A DNA stretch of 13,806 nt. Origin: Gemmatimonadota bacterium (GTDB lineage: Bacteria; Gemmatimonadota; Gemmatimonadetes; JACCXV01). The stretch is taken from NCBI GenBank assembly GCA_013696835.1, contig JACCXV010000172.1, positions 1 through 13,806 on the forward strand, given 5' to 3'. Position numbers and translations under genes: made by a program. The notes beneath the pieces are model-generated. The model did not search any database and had not been told where the DNA came from. It worked only from the letters and a program-made list of their open reading frames with translations. Shown piece by piece: positions 13,586 to 13,806 of this stretch (position 1 is its first letter; every line of letters begins with the position of its first letter).

Positions 13586-13806
13586 GTGGAGGCTGAGGTC
13601 CGCAGGCTGGTGGTGGGGCTCGGCAATCCCGGCCCCGAGTACGAGGACACGCGCCACAACGTGGGCTTTCGGATCGTCGAGGCGTTCGTCGCGCGCGAGC
13701 GGCTCCCCGCGTTCCACCGCAAGGGTGGAGGGCTCGAGTCGCAGGGAAGCTTCGGGGGCTCGCGGCTGGCCGTCCTGAAGCCTCTGCTGTACATGAACCG
13801 CAGCGG
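13586..13806 (+). CDS. pth: Peptidyl-tRNA hydrolase Pth (3' truncated by window)
   Basis: The first 73 codons are present and the gene continues past the window edge. Pth cleaves the ester between peptide and tRNA on peptidyl-tRNAs that fall off the ribosome. Motifs: VVGLGNPGPEYEDTRHNVGF at 9-28, with the catalytic His24 in TRHNVG and the substrate-binding Asn14 in GLGNPG. The YMNRSG segment at the edge carries the second conserved Asn. GTG at 13586 is preceded 6 bases earlier by GAGGGAG (13573-13579). It lies 54 bases after rplY, the usual position in prs-rplY-pth clusters. Confidence 0.95.
   Translation, partial: MEAEVRRLVVGLGNPGPEYEDTRHNVGFRIVEAFVARERLPAFHRKGGGLESQGSFGGSRLAVLKPLLYMNRS

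Noticed and set aside
11636..13717. A 693-codon open frame on the - strand opposite prs and rplY
   Set aside because: It is antisense to three clearly identified genes, has Arg/His/Leu-rich composition typical of GC-rich shadow frames, and shows no domain.

Overview
This 13.8-kb window is chromosomal DNA from a high-GC bacterium. It holds mostly housekeeping genes, with one block of less conserved genes in the middle. The coding style (GTG starts, ATGA/GTGA overlaps, GC-rich third positions) and the gene content (a Tat-exported aspartylglucosaminidase-type hydrolase, a sodium:solute symporter, a cohesin-like lipoprotein, CTC-type bL25) would fit Gemmatimonadota or a related soil or marine lineage. 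The phylum is an inference from style, not a demonstrated placement. The pyridoxine phosphate synthase and the MEP-pathway kinase show de novo vitamin B6 synthesis and the non-mevalonate isoprenoid route.

Left part (1-3182, all + strand): a Rossmann/DUF2520 protein overlaps pdxJ by 4 bases. A 434-residue protein of unknown function follows. Its N-terminus looks like a histidine-phosphotransfer (HPt) four-helix domain without the phospho-accepting histidine, followed by a long disordered linker and a C-terminal coiled coil. A textbook intrinsic terminator (3151-3182) follows it.

Second block (3204-6107, + strand): an HD-domain phosphohydrolase whose ribosome-binding site begins only about 10 bases after the terminator's T-run, a polytopic LPG-synthase/flippase-like membrane protein, ispE, and tRNA-Gln(TTG) 15 bases after ispE. 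The genes are tightly packed and look like one transcription unit. Because no room exists for a promoter between the terminator and the first gene, this leader deserves attention.

Accessory block (6108-11717, mixed strands): cohesin-like lipoprotein (+), Tat-exported N4-glycosylasparaginase-like Ntn hydrolase (-), UMF1-type MFS transporter (+), a sodium:solute symporter plus BON-domain lipoprotein operon (-), and an OsmC-family protein (+). No integrase, transposase or att repeat was seen.

Right end (11799-13806, + strand): a clear sigma70-type promoter drives prs, then rplY (bL25/CTC) and the start of pth, which the window edge truncates. The order ispE, tRNA-Gln, prs, rplY, pth is a recurrent bacterial arrangement, so the 5.7-kb accessory block appears to have been inserted between tRNA-Gln and prs.

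No CRISPR array, mobile element, toxin-antitoxin pair or recognisable defence system was found. No gap between genes exceeds about 180 bases. The most interesting items are the degenerate HPt-like protein, the terminator-leader ahead of the HD gene, and the split ispE/prs neighbourhood. None of them is strong evidence of a new system.
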